40,054 bases of DNA. Origin: Elusimicrobiota bacterium (GTDB lineage: Bacteria > Elusimicrobiota > Elusimicrobia > Elusimicrobiales > UBA9959). Positions 8,563 through 15,714 of this stretch are shown here, in pieces. Positions within the stretch are counted from its first letter, which is position 1. Each line of letters starts with the position of its first letter. Below the pieces are notes generated by a model. It was not told where the DNA came from. It made no database searches and saw nothing but the letters and a program-made list of their open reading frames with translations. The DNA lies in the NCBI GenBank assembly GCA_016209085.1, contig JACQWV010000027.1, positions 22,997-63,050 on the forward strand, read 5' to 3'. Made by a program: the position numbers and the translations under genes.

Positions 8563-8727
8563 CCTTCCCAGAGTTCCAGCAGGCTCGCCCAGTTAGGGCG
8601 GAATGCCGCCCCGCCTCTTAAGGTTATCGGCGGGGTGCTCTCGCAAGGGTGGCTCTGCCCCCTTGCGCTCAGACTCGCTTCCTTCGCTTCGTTCAGTCGC
8701 TCCCTAAACCCCTGAAGCTGTAATTCC
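8563..8727. repeat. Composite hairpin-rich intergenic repeat between pyrC and pyrD
   Basis: The gap contains at least three stem-forming segments: GGGCGG-AAT-GCCGCCC, CCCCGCC paired with GGCGGGG (12-nt spacer), and GCAAGGG/CCCTTGC around GGCTCTG. It continues into a purine/pyrimidine-biased tail (ACTCGCTTCCTTCGCTTCG). The part near 8576-8618 (GCTCGC, then GCGGAATGCCGCCC) resembles the 51-bp element seen in two coding genes, but at much lower similarity. A 75-codon open frame crossing the gap is repeat-derived and not a gene. Since pyrD must be transcribed through it, the stems could affect pyrD dosage. Confidence 0.65.
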
Positions 8728-10032
8728 TTAATAATAAGGTATCCTCCCATCCTTGAAAACGAATTTACCCCCTACTATTGTTGAAACCGGTCTGCCCTTC
8801 ATTTTCATTCCTATGAACGGGGAATTTCCGGATTTTGAATAAAAATTGCCGCTCACCGTAAACTCAGCGTTCGGGTCTATTATCGTAATATCCGCGTCCA
8901 TTCCGGGTTTCAGTCTTCCTTTTGTCTTTAAGTTCAATATTTTTGCCGGATTTAAGCTTATCAGTTCAACCATGCGGCTCTTCGTGATGATTCCGGGATG
9001 AACGAGTTTTGTCAGGACAAGCGGAACAAGCGTCTCAAGCCCGATTATTCCGAACGGCGACTTGAGTATTCCCAGCGCTTTTTTGGTCCGGCTGTGCGGC
9101 GCGTGGTCGGAGGCTATAACGTCAATGGTTCCGTCCCCGATGGCTTTTTTGATTTCCCTTACATCCGCCTCTGTTCTGAGAGGCGGCTTCATTTTGAAAT
9201 TGGAATCAAGCGTTGACAGGCAATTTTCATCAAGCGTAAAGTAGTGCGGACAGGTCTCGGCTGTTACCGGGATTCCCGACTTTTTCGCCGCCCTCACTAT
9301 CCGCGCTGTTTCCCCGCAGCTGACATGCTGGATGTGAAGCCTCGCCCCGCAGGAGCGGGAAAGCAGGACGTCTCTTTTTGATATTGAAATCTCGGCTTCT
9401 TCCGGGATGCCGGGCAGTTTTTTCAACCCGGATATTTTCCCTTTGTTGATTACTCCGCCGGCGGAAAGCTCAAAATCCTCGCAATGCTCAAGAACCGGAA
9501 TCCCCAGATTTTTTGCAATCATAAGCGCCTTTTCAAGCAGTTTTGAATCAGCCACGCAGGAGCCGTCGTCCGTGACAGCGGCCGCTCCTGCTGAAACGAG
9601 CCCTTTTATGTCCGCCAGTTTTTCCCCCATTCTTTTTTCAGTTATCGCGCCTGCAAAGAAAACGTTTACAAAAGTTTTTTTTCCTGCTGTTTTTAATGCC
9701 TGCTTGAGAATGCCGGGCGAATCCATGGCGGGTTCGGTGTTGGGCATTGCCAGGAAAGAACATATTCCTCCGGCTGCAGCAGCCCTGGAGGCGGTAAAAA
9801 TAGTTTCGCTTTCCTCGCCGCCCGGCTCCCTGGCATGCACGTGCATGTCTATTGCTCCGGGTATCAGCCACTTGCCTGCGGCATCATAAACCCGGGCGCT
9901 TTCCTGAATGCGGCAGCCGATTTTGTCAGCCAAACGGATTACCCTGCCGTTCCGGACAAGAACGTCCAGAATCCGCTCAATTTTCCCGGAAGGGTCAATG
10001 ACGAGAGCGTTTTTTATCAGGAGTTTTTGCAT
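8728..10032 (-). CDS. pyrC: Dihydroorotase
   Basis: 434 residues, the class I amidohydrolase type (as in Bacillus), cyclising carbamoyl-aspartate. The zinc site DMHVHAREPG follows the N-terminal beta segment. VTDDGS, LEHCEDFEL, IQHVSCGET, ETCPHYFTL and IASDHAPH mark the remaining metal and substrate residues. The C-terminal barrel extension ends in GGKFVFKDGRIPYY. The start overlaps the upstream membrane-protein gene by 38 nt. Aspartate transcarbamylase (pyrB), the usual partner of this class, is not in the window. Confidence 0.97.
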   Translation of the reverse strand: MQKLLIKNALVIDPSGKIERILDVLVRNGRVIRLADKIGCRIQESARVYDAAGKWLIPGAIDMHVHAREPGGEESETIFTASRAAAAGGICSFLAMPNTEPAMDSPGILKQALKTAGKKTFVNVFFAGAITEKRMGEKLADIKGLVSAGAAAVTDDGSCVADSKLLEKALMIAKNLGIPVLEHCEDFELSAGGVINKGKISGLKKLPGIPEEAEISISKRDVLLSRSCGARLHIQHVSCGETARIVRAAKKSGIPVTAETCPHYFTLDENCLSTLDSNFKMKPPLRTEADVREIKKAIGDGTIDVIASDHAPHSRTKKALGILKSPFGIIGLETLVPLVLTKLVHPGIITKSRMVELISLNPAKILNLKTKGRLKPGMDADITIIDPNAEFTVSGNFYSKSGNSPFIGMKMKGRPVSTIVGGKFVFKDGRIPYY

Positions 10033-10714
10033 GTTTTAGCGGGCTTTCCGGGGGTTCCGGCAAATCCCGGCTTATTTGAATTTCCATGCCGTCCATGATT
10101 TCCAATACGACCGCCTTCTCGCCGAATGCATCCCCGCTTTCCCTGTAGGCAATCAGCTGAAATGCGGTCATCATCAGAAAAACCGCCCACAAACCGCGGA
10201 AAATCTCGCGGTGGATTTTCATGGACAGAATTTTAAAAACCAGGGCGATGAAAAGCGTCCCTGCTGCGGCCCAGTGATTCACAAGCGCGAAATAAGCCGA
10301 ATACGCTCCGACTCTTTTATGGTAGAACGCGTAAAGCAGCGCGATTGCAAAAAGAAAAATGAAAAACAGAATCAGCCATATTGACTTTTCCCGTTCTCTG
10401 AAAACATGCATGGCCTGGGAAATACCGGCTGAAATTAAAATAAAAGATATGCCGAACAAAATCAGAAATCCCCTTCTGGAATCCAAGGCGGCTTTAAAAA
10501 CGTCAATATCAAAAGCTCCTATTGCAAAAATTGCGTATAAAATCGCGGCAACTCCTGAAAAAACGAACATTGCAGGCGAAACGAATCTGAATTTTTTCAT
10601 GGATTCCCCGCCGCGGAGAGCGATATCCGTCGCGGCGCAGACAAAAAATGCCAGTCCCTGCAACATGTGCATTATGTTTGAAACTGTTCTGAAACTGTCG
10701 TAATTTATATCCAT
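9995..10714 (-). CDS. Polytopic membrane protein of unknown function
   Basis: 239 residues with about six hydrophobic segments: near 15-32 (LQGLAFFVCAATDIAL), 45-70, 84-102, 112-130, 140-160 and 170-185. The tail is hydrophilic, with EIQISRDLPEPPESPLKHAKTP. No family was recognised. It is the second gene of the minus-strand operon leading into pyrC; its end overlaps pyrC by 38 nt and it abuts the preceding exported protein. Co-transcription with pyrimidine genes does not by itself imply a pyrimidine role. Confidence 0.7.
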   Translation of the reverse strand: MDINYDSFRTVSNIMHMLQGLAFFVCAATDIALRGGESMKKFRFVSPAMFVFSGVAAILYAIFAIGAFDIDVFKAALDSRRGFLILFGISFILISAGISQAMHVFREREKSIWLILFFIFLFAIALLYAFYHKRVGAYSAYFALVNHWAAAGTLFIALVFKILSMKIHREIFRGLWAVFLMMTAFQLIAYRESGDAFGEKAVVLEIMDGMEIQISRDLPEPPESPLKHAKTPDKKRSRH

Positions 10715-11125
10715 TTAGAACCCCTTAACCAGAAAATAAGCCAGCGCCCCGGATAAAATAAAAATCATAAGAAGAGTCTCTATGCGCAGCCGCGGCGGCA
10801 GGCATATGGCTATCGTGTTTTTTTCAGGCGACTGAGCCTGATTTCTGCCTGTGTCATTCATGCCAGCCCGTCTGTCCGACTGTGGAAAATTTACCCCGGT
10901 GGAATTGGCGCCGACAGCGCCACCCCCGACGTTGCGCATGGGGGATTCCACGGGGTTTACGGAACGGCTGATTCCCGTCGCTCCCGGCAAAAGAGCGTTC
11001 TCAGATGCTTCTGAACACGCCTGGCTCGCGTCAGAACAGTTCAGATTTGAAGCCTGTTCAGCGCCGACAGGCAAAGAAACAAAAATCAAAAACGCTGAAA
11101 AAACCGCTCCGATGAAATCCCTCAT
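10715..11125 (-). CDS. Small exported/anchored protein of unknown function
   Basis: 136 residues from the ATG at 11125; a GTG at 11140 would add five. It has an N-terminal signal (MRDFIGAVFSAFLIFVSLPVGA), a low-complexity Ser/Asn/Gly/Ala-rich middle containing two Cys (LNCSDASQACSEAS), and a C-terminal hydrophobic helix (LLMIFILSGALAYFLVKGF). It would be anchored in the inner membrane with the middle outside the cytoplasm. The composition resembles a linker or spacer more than an enzyme. It is the first gene of the operon that continues into pyrCDFE. Confidence 0.6.
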   Translation of the reverse strand: MRDFIGAVFSAFLIFVSLPVGAEQASNLNCSDASQACSEASENALLPGATGISRSVNPVESPMRNVGGGAVGANSTGVNFPQSDRRAGMNDTGRNQAQSPEKNTIAICLPPRLRIETLLMIFILSGALAYFLVKGF

Positions 11126-11140
11126 ACCTCTTTGTCGCAC

Positions 11141-11340
11141 CCTTTAACTTCAGTGGTTAGTGGTGAGTGGCGAGTGTTTAACTACAGTGGCGAGTGGTTA
11201 GTGGTAAGTAAAAAAACTAATCACTATTCACTAACCACTAAACACTGCTGTTGACTAACCACTATTCACTGCTGCTAACCACTATTCACTGCTGTTTACT
11301 GTTTTCAGTTGCTCGCTTTGAACCCCAGAAATAGTAATTC
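11141..11340. repeat. Inverted pair of degenerate octamer arrays (AGTGGTTA family)
   Basis: About 160 bp (roughly 11150-11310) is built from 7-8 bp units. The left half has AGTGGTTA, GTGGTGAG, TGGCGAGT and AGTGGTAA. The right half is the same family reversed (ACTAATCA, CTATTCAC, TAACCACT, GCTGCTAACCACTATTCACT repeated). It lies between the divergent operon leader and the RRM gene. The opposed halves could fold into a long imperfect hairpin. No coding frame is supported here. Confidence 0.75.
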
Positions 11341-11364
11341 TTATTTTACAAAAATACCGGCTTG

Positions 11365-11423
11365 CCCCGCCGTCCGCCTATGGATAAAGACGAATGAGGT
11401 GGGCCGAAATGCGCACGGCGGGG
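11365..11423. repeat. 59-bp segment bounded by CCCCGCCGT inverted repeats
   Basis: CCCCGCCGT at 11365-11373 is exactly complementary to ACGGCGGGG at 11415-11423. The intervening sequence is not similar to the two 59-bp palindromic elements elsewhere. It lies just upstream of a plausible promoter for the RRM gene. It could be a decayed palindromic repeat. Confidence 0.5.
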
Positions 11424-11424
11424 G

Positions 11425-11453
11425 TTGCATATTCGCTAAAATATTGCAATAAT
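11425..11453 (+). promoter_or_regulatory. Candidate promoter of the RRM gene
   Basis: TTGCAT at 11425-11430 and AATAAT at 11448-11453 are separated by exactly 17 nt. A second AT-rich hexamer, TATACT, follows at 11455-11460. The resulting leader of about 125 nt ends in a strong SD (GGAGGAATTAAA) at the RRM gene. RRM and cold-shock genes often have long leaders, so post-transcriptional control is plausible; no known riboswitch was recognised. Confidence 0.45.
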
Positions 11454-11586
11454 ATATACTGATGTAAGCAGAAGGACTGTCTTTAAGCTCTACTATCTGA
11501 CGACCCCCATAAAAGCAGGAGGACGGTGCAGGCAGCTTGAGTTTCAGGATCATTCCCTTCCATACAACACTGTAGGAGGAATTAAA

Positions 11587-11925
11587 ATGGCAAAAAAACT
11601 ATATGTAGGCGGACTGCCGTTCTCAACCACGGAAGAAGAGCTTAAATCCATCTTCTCCCAACATGGACAGGTGTCCAGCGCAAAAATAATAACCGACAAA
11701 TACACCGGACAGTCAAGAGGCTTCGGTTTTGTTGAAATGCCCAACGACGACGAGGCAAACGCCGCTATTCAGAAAATGAACGGAAGCGACGTGGGCGGAA
11801 GAAAATGCACGGTCAATGAAGCAAGACCCATGGAAAAAAGTCAGCGATTTGACCGCGGCGACCGCGGCGGACACGGCGGATACGGCAAAGGAAAAGGCGG
11901 ACGCGGAGGCTTCAACCGCTGGTAA
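11587..11925 (+). CDS. RNA-binding protein, single RRM with Gly-rich tail
   Basis: 112 residues. RNP2 is LYVGGLPF (residues 5-12) and RNP1 is RGFGFVEM (residues 44-51), giving one complete RRM of about 80 residues. A tail rich in Gly, Arg and Lys (GDRGGHGGYGKGKGGRGG) follows. This is the cyanobacterial Rbp / bacterial glycine-rich RNA-binding type, linked in known cases to cold response or mRNA localisation. A near-perfect SD (GGAGGAATT) precedes it and an intrinsic terminator follows, so it is monocistronic. Confidence 0.95.
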   Translation: MAKKLYVGGLPFSTTEEELKSIFSQHGQVSSAKIITDKYTGQSRGFGFVEMPNDDEANAAIQKMNGSDVGGRKCTVNEARPMEKSQRFDRGDRGGHGGYGKGKGGRGGFNRW

Positions 11926-11952
11926 TTGCCGCATTGTCAAGAATTCACTGAG

Positions 11953-11987
11953 AACCTGCCCGTTATTTCATCGGGCAGGTTTTTTTA
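11953..11987. terminator. Intrinsic terminator after the RRM gene, overlapping the mutL stop
   Basis: Ten-base-pair stem AACCTGCCCG / CGGGCAGGTT around a 9-nt loop, followed by a run of T (to 11986). The T-run overlaps the mutL stop codon on the other strand, so the hairpin separates two convergent genes. It is a strong plus-strand terminator; on the minus strand the stem lacks a good T-tract. Confidence 0.93.
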
Positions 11988-13733
11988 CGCATTCCTTTGG
12001 AACTTTCCCGCAAGCTCGGATTTTGACACGTACAAAACAGCCGGCCTTCCGTGCGGACACCTGAGAGGTTCTTTGCACTGCTTTAAATCCTCAAGCAGCC
12101 TTGAGGCTTCCCGCTCTTTCAGAAAGTCGTTGGCTTTGATGGATTTCCTGCACGCCATGGCGGCGATTGTATTTCTTTTTACGTTTTCGGCCGACTTTTC
12201 CGGGTCCCCGAGAATTTCCGAAAGATATTCCAGAAATTCCCGCAGCCGCTCCTGCGTGAAATAAAAAAGAGCCGGCGTTGATTTTAAAAGCGCCGTGCTT
12301 GAGCCGAACCGCTCTATTTCAAACCCCGCTTTATCAAGCCATTCTTTCCACTGCATCACTCTCTCTACGTTTGATTTTGACAAATCCACGGACACCGGCA
12401 GAATGAGAGGCTGTATCCGTATCTCGCCTTTTTCAAATTCATCCAGATATTTTTCAAAAAGAATTCTTTCCTGCGCCGCATGCTGGTCAAGGATGAGCAG
12501 TCCGCCGCCCGCATCAAAAACGAGAAATGTCCCTCCTGCCTGCCCCAGATATGCGGCCGGCAGGGAATGCCATTCTGACCGGAGTTGTTCCTGCGGCTGA
12601 ACATAAGAGCCCGTTTTTTCGCTTGCAAACGCCTCTATCTCCTCCTGCTGGAAAATAACCTGGGGTTTTTCGTCCGCACTGCCATACGCTGATGTCTGTT
12701 CCCTTATTATGGAAACAGGCCTATCTGAGCCCGCAATAGTTTCGGCTACGACAGAAGAGAGGATTTTAAACGCCAGATTTTCGTCTTTAAATTTAACGTC
12801 TTTCTTCTGCGGGTGAATGTTTACGTCAAATTCAGAAGGAGAAAGCCGGGCGAAAATCAGGCATTCAGGATGCTTCGTCCCCCTTAAATCGCCGTACCCC
12901 CTGTACAGGGCCTGCTGGAGTATTTTTGAAGAAACAGCCCTTTTGTTTACGAAAAAATACTGGTTGTTTCTGCTTGCAATCAGACTCCGGGGTTTTGAGA
13001 CAAAACCCGATATTGAAACCGCTTCTGTTTTTCTTTCCAGTTTTACGAGGTTTTCAAGAAAGCTTCTGCCGAACACTCCTGCGATTCTTTCCAGCAGAAT
13101 AGCGTCTGCGCCCTCCTGCGCCGAGGCTGCGACGGGTAAAGCGAAAATTTCGTTTTTGTCTATCTTCAGAAAAAATCCCGTCCAGGGATTGGCCAGAGCG
13201 GCTTCTTCAACAACCCTGATGAGACGCGCCCGCTCGGACGGGTCGCTTCGCAAAAACTTGGCCCTTGCCGGAGTATTGAAAAAAATGTCTTTTACTTCAA
13301 CAGCAGCGCCCCTGACCGGATGAGTTTTTGTTTCTGACAAAATCCTGCCCCCTTCGCCTGAAATTGAACTGCCGGAATCGGCTCCGTCTCTGCAGCTTGA
13401 AATGGCGAGTCTTGAAACCACGAAAATGGAGCAGAGCGCTTCTCCCCTGAAGCCGAATGTCTGTAATTTATCAATGTCCTCAAAAACAGAAATCTTGCTT
13501 GTTGAGTGCGGCAGGACGGATAATCTGATGTCCTCGGGGCCCATGCCGGAGCCGTTATCCCTGACTCTTATTAGTTTTTTCCCGGCTTTTTCTATCTCTA
13601 TCTCAATTTTTGTTGCGCCCGCGTCAAGGGAATTTTCTATCAGTTCTTTCAGAACCGAAGCGGGTCTTTCAACCACTTCTCCGGCCGCTATTTTGGACGC
13701 GACTTCCCTGGAAAGAATTTTTATGTTCGGCAT
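11985..13733 (-). CDS. mutL: DNA mismatch repair protein MutL
   Basis: 582 residues. The N-terminal GHKL ATPase is shown by LIENSLDAGA, DNGSGMG and TFGFRGEALCSI. The C-terminal dimerisation/endonuclease domain has DQHAAQERILFE, matching the metal-binding DQHA(X)2E(X)4E motif of nicking-competent MutL. ACRKSIKAND and CPHGRPAVLY supply the other metal ligands. This points to methyl-independent mismatch repair without MutH. mutS is not adjacent here. The gene converges on the RRM gene. Confidence 0.97.
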   Translation of the reverse strand: MPNIKILSREVASKIAAGEVVERPASVLKELIENSLDAGATKIEIEIEKAGKKLIRVRDNGSGMGPEDIRLSVLPHSTSKISVFEDIDKLQTFGFRGEALCSIFVVSRLAISSCRDGADSGSSISGEGGRILSETKTHPVRGAAVEVKDIFFNTPARAKFLRSDPSERARLIRVVEEAALANPWTGFFLKIDKNEIFALPVAASAQEGADAILLERIAGVFGRSFLENLVKLERKTEAVSISGFVSKPRSLIASRNNQYFFVNKRAVSSKILQQALYRGYGDLRGTKHPECLIFARLSPSEFDVNIHPQKKDVKFKDENLAFKILSSVVAETIAGSDRPVSIIREQTSAYGSADEKPQVIFQQEEIEAFASEKTGSYVQPQEQLRSEWHSLPAAYLGQAGGTFLVFDAGGGLLILDQHAAQERILFEKYLDEFEKGEIRIQPLILPVSVDLSKSNVERVMQWKEWLDKAGFEIERFGSSTALLKSTPALFYFTQERLREFLEYLSEILGDPEKSAENVKRNTIAAMACRKSIKANDFLKEREASRLLEDLKQCKEPLRCPHGRPAVLYVSKSELAGKFQRNA

Positions 13734-13809
13734 ATGTAAATTTTACCTTATTTCAGCGCACAGAAAACTCTGCCGGATTTTAGGTATAATTATATCTGGA
13801 GGAACTCAA

Positions 13810-14559
13810 ATGAAAAAATATACTTTTGCAATAACAACCGCATTATTAATGGCTGGCTTGGCCGCCGCTGTCTGGGCAAAACAAACTTCCCTGAAAACGG
13901 CCCAGAGCCCTGAAATGCAGATTCTCCAGGGCAACCCTGAAAACATCTCGTTTGAGACTTTCGACCTTCAGGCCGACATCTACCCCGGCGGAGCGAAAAT
14001 CACCGCGGAATACGTGCTTGTTTTTAAAGGAAGCAAATCCGAAAAGTTCGTATTAAAACCGCAAATAGGCTCCTACACTGCCTCAAAAATTGACGTTTAC
14101 CACCGGGGCCATGTCGCATATCAGAACCCCGAAAGGAACTTGAGCCTGAATTTCGGCGGGCCGAATGAAAAAGCAAAAATAATCCTGAAATACGATTCAA
14201 ACATCTCTTTTAAATACCTTGAAGACGGGAAAAAAATAAACGGGACCAAAATAAACATAGTGGAACCCCTGACCTATGCGGAGACGGAAAAACAAGGCGA
14301 AGCAAAAAAAGCCCTTACTATTTACCCGTCAAACTGCGTTTACAACCTCTCCATTCCTGAAATTTACGAGATTAAATTCGGCGGCGACCATGATGCCTGG
14401 ACAAAATCCGAGGCGGAATACGGAATCATTCATGAATTTAAAGGCTCTGATGTCGCGCCCACGCTTGAAATTTCCGGGAAAATTGACATTACGAGCGACC
14501 CCAAATATAAACAGGTATTTGAACTGATGAAGAAAAACAAGGACAAAAAAAGGGATTAA
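13810..14559 (+). CDS. Exported protein of unknown function
   Basis: 249 residues from the ATG at 13810, preceded by GGAGGAACTCAA. The frame stays open upstream, but that part is antisense to mutL. A TATAAT box at 13785-13790 is a likely -10, with a weak -35. The signal peptide MKKYTFAITTALLMAGLAAAVWA is clear. The mature protein is predicted beta-rich (FDLQADIYPGGAKITAEYVLVF, then KFVLKPQIGSYTASKIDVY) with a charged C-terminal helix ending in KKNKDKKRD. No family was recognised. It is monocistronic and abuts a convergent oxidoreductase gene. Confidence 0.75.
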   Translation: MKKYTFAITTALLMAGLAAAVWAKQTSLKTAQSPEMQILQGNPENISFETFDLQADIYPGGAKITAEYVLVFKGSKSEKFVLKPQIGSYTASKIDVYHRGHVAYQNPERNLSLNFGGPNEKAKIILKYDSNISFKYLEDGKKINGTKINIVEPLTYAETEKQGEAKKALTIYPSNCVYNLSIPEIYEIKFGGDHDAWTKSEAEYGIIHEFKGSDVAPTLEISGKIDITSDPKYKQVFELMKKNKDKKRD

Positions 14560-15711
14560 CTATTTTAGTTTTTCCTGGCCGCTAAAATCCCTGTTTAATG
14601 CGAACCCCTTGAGGATTGTTTTTTCCGAATCAGCAGCTTTGTTCAAAATCGCCTTTGAAAGAGCGTCTCCTATTCCCGGGCCGAGCATGAAGCCCTGGCC
14701 GCACATCCCGGCGGCAAGAACGAATCCCTCCGGCTCGCAGGCAAAATCAACTATCGGAAAGCCGTCCGGCGTCATGGGATAGAGACCCCTCCACGTTCTC
14801 CTCACCCTTATGTTTGAAAGCTTTGCTATAAGCCGAATTATTCTCTTTGCAATTTCTGGCAGCAGGCCGGAGGTGGATCTCCTGTCTTCACCCCAGACAG
14901 GCGGATTGGGCGTAAGAGAAAACACAATCTGGCCTTCCGCATTCTGGTAAAAATAGTAATTTTTGGAAGCCGGGCACTCTCTTATGTCTACAACCATGGG
15001 CTCAAGAAATCTTTCAACGGGTTCTGTTATTCCGGCTTCGTGAGTGTCGGGATTGACCGGAATCTTTATTCCCGCGAGCGCGGCTACCGCTTTTGCGCCG
15101 GCGCCGGCGGCGTTTACCACGAAACCCGCTCCGTACCTGTTTTTGTTTGTCTGAACTCCATAGACTTTGTTTTTCTGCATGAAAATTTTCTCAACCTTTT
15201 CATTAAAATTAAACGCCGCTCCTAATTTCTTCGCTCTTCTGTAAAAAGCATTGACGCTGAGCAGGGGGGACGCGCTTCCGTCGTCGGGAGAATAGGTGCA
15301 GCCCCTCAGTCCCTCCGCGTTTATTCCCTCAACAAGCTCCGCCGTCTGTTTTCCGTCCAGCCAGTTTATCTTTAAACCGAATTTTTTCTGCACGGCCAGC
15401 ATCTCTTTCATCATTTTTTCGTCTTTCTCCGTATAACACGGGAAGCAGTATCCTCCCTTTCTCCAGCTTATGTCGTCGCCGTGGTTTTCCTTCCATGTTG
15501 AAAATATTTCAAGGCTCCTCAGCCCTGCCTTTATTTTTGAGCCGTCGGAATGCGTGGCTCTTACTCCGCCTATTGCGGCTTTATTCTGGCCCTGTCCCGG
15601 GGACGCGGCCGCATCTAGAACCAGAACTTTTGCTTTTTCCCCGGCAAGAAACATTGCCAGCGGCGCGCCTATGCTTCCGGCTCCGATAATTATGACATCG
15701 TAACTGTTCAT
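14560..15711 (-). CDS. FAD-dependent oxidoreductase, DAO family (small, catalytic subunit)
   Basis: 383 residues. The Rossmann FAD motif is at the N-terminus (VIIIGAGSIGAPLAMFLAGE), followed by GGVRATHSDGSKI. The conserved C-terminal FAD/substrate segment is RRTWRGLYPMTPDGFPIVD with AAGMCGQGFMLGPGIG. It resembles sarcosine oxidase beta, proline/hydroxyproline dehydrogenase and cyanide synthase HcnC subunits, which oxidise secondary amines or amino acids. It starts 3 nt after the large iron-sulfur subunit, strongly suggesting one complex. The substrate cannot be named from sequence alone. Confidence 0.9.
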   Translation of the reverse strand: MNSYDVIIIGAGSIGAPLAMFLAGEKAKVLVLDAAASPGQGQNKAAIGGVRATHSDGSKIKAGLRSLEIFSTWKENHGDDISWRKGGYCFPCYTEKDEKMMKEMLAVQKKFGLKINWLDGKQTAELVEGINAEGLRGCTYSPDDGSASPLLSVNAFYRRAKKLGAAFNFNEKVEKIFMQKNKVYGVQTNKNRYGAGFVVNAAGAGAKAVAALAGIKIPVNPDTHEAGITEPVERFLEPMVVDIRECPASKNYYFYQNAEGQIVFSLTPNPPVWGEDRRSTSGLLPEIAKRIIRLIAKLSNIRVRRTWRGLYPMTPDGFPIVDFACEPEGFVLAAGMCGQGFMLGPGIGDALSKAILNKAADSEKTILKGFALNRDFSGQEKLK

Positions 15712-15714
15712 AAT

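Noticed and set aside
8523-8750. 75-codon minus-strand frame between pyrC and pyrD
   Set aside because: It is made of hairpin-rich repeat sequence, overlaps both neighbours and has no protein-like pattern.
11141-11340. CRISPR array
   Set aside because: Units are 7-8 bp, degenerate and contiguous, with no spacers of uniform length and no cas genes.
11341-11553. 70-codon minus-strand frame in the RRM upstream region
   Set aside because: It runs antisense through the candidate promoter and leader and has no SD or recognisable domain.
13402-13809. N-terminal extension of the exported protein at 13810
   Set aside because: The extension is antisense to mutL. The ATG at 13810 has a strong SD and a clear signal peptide.
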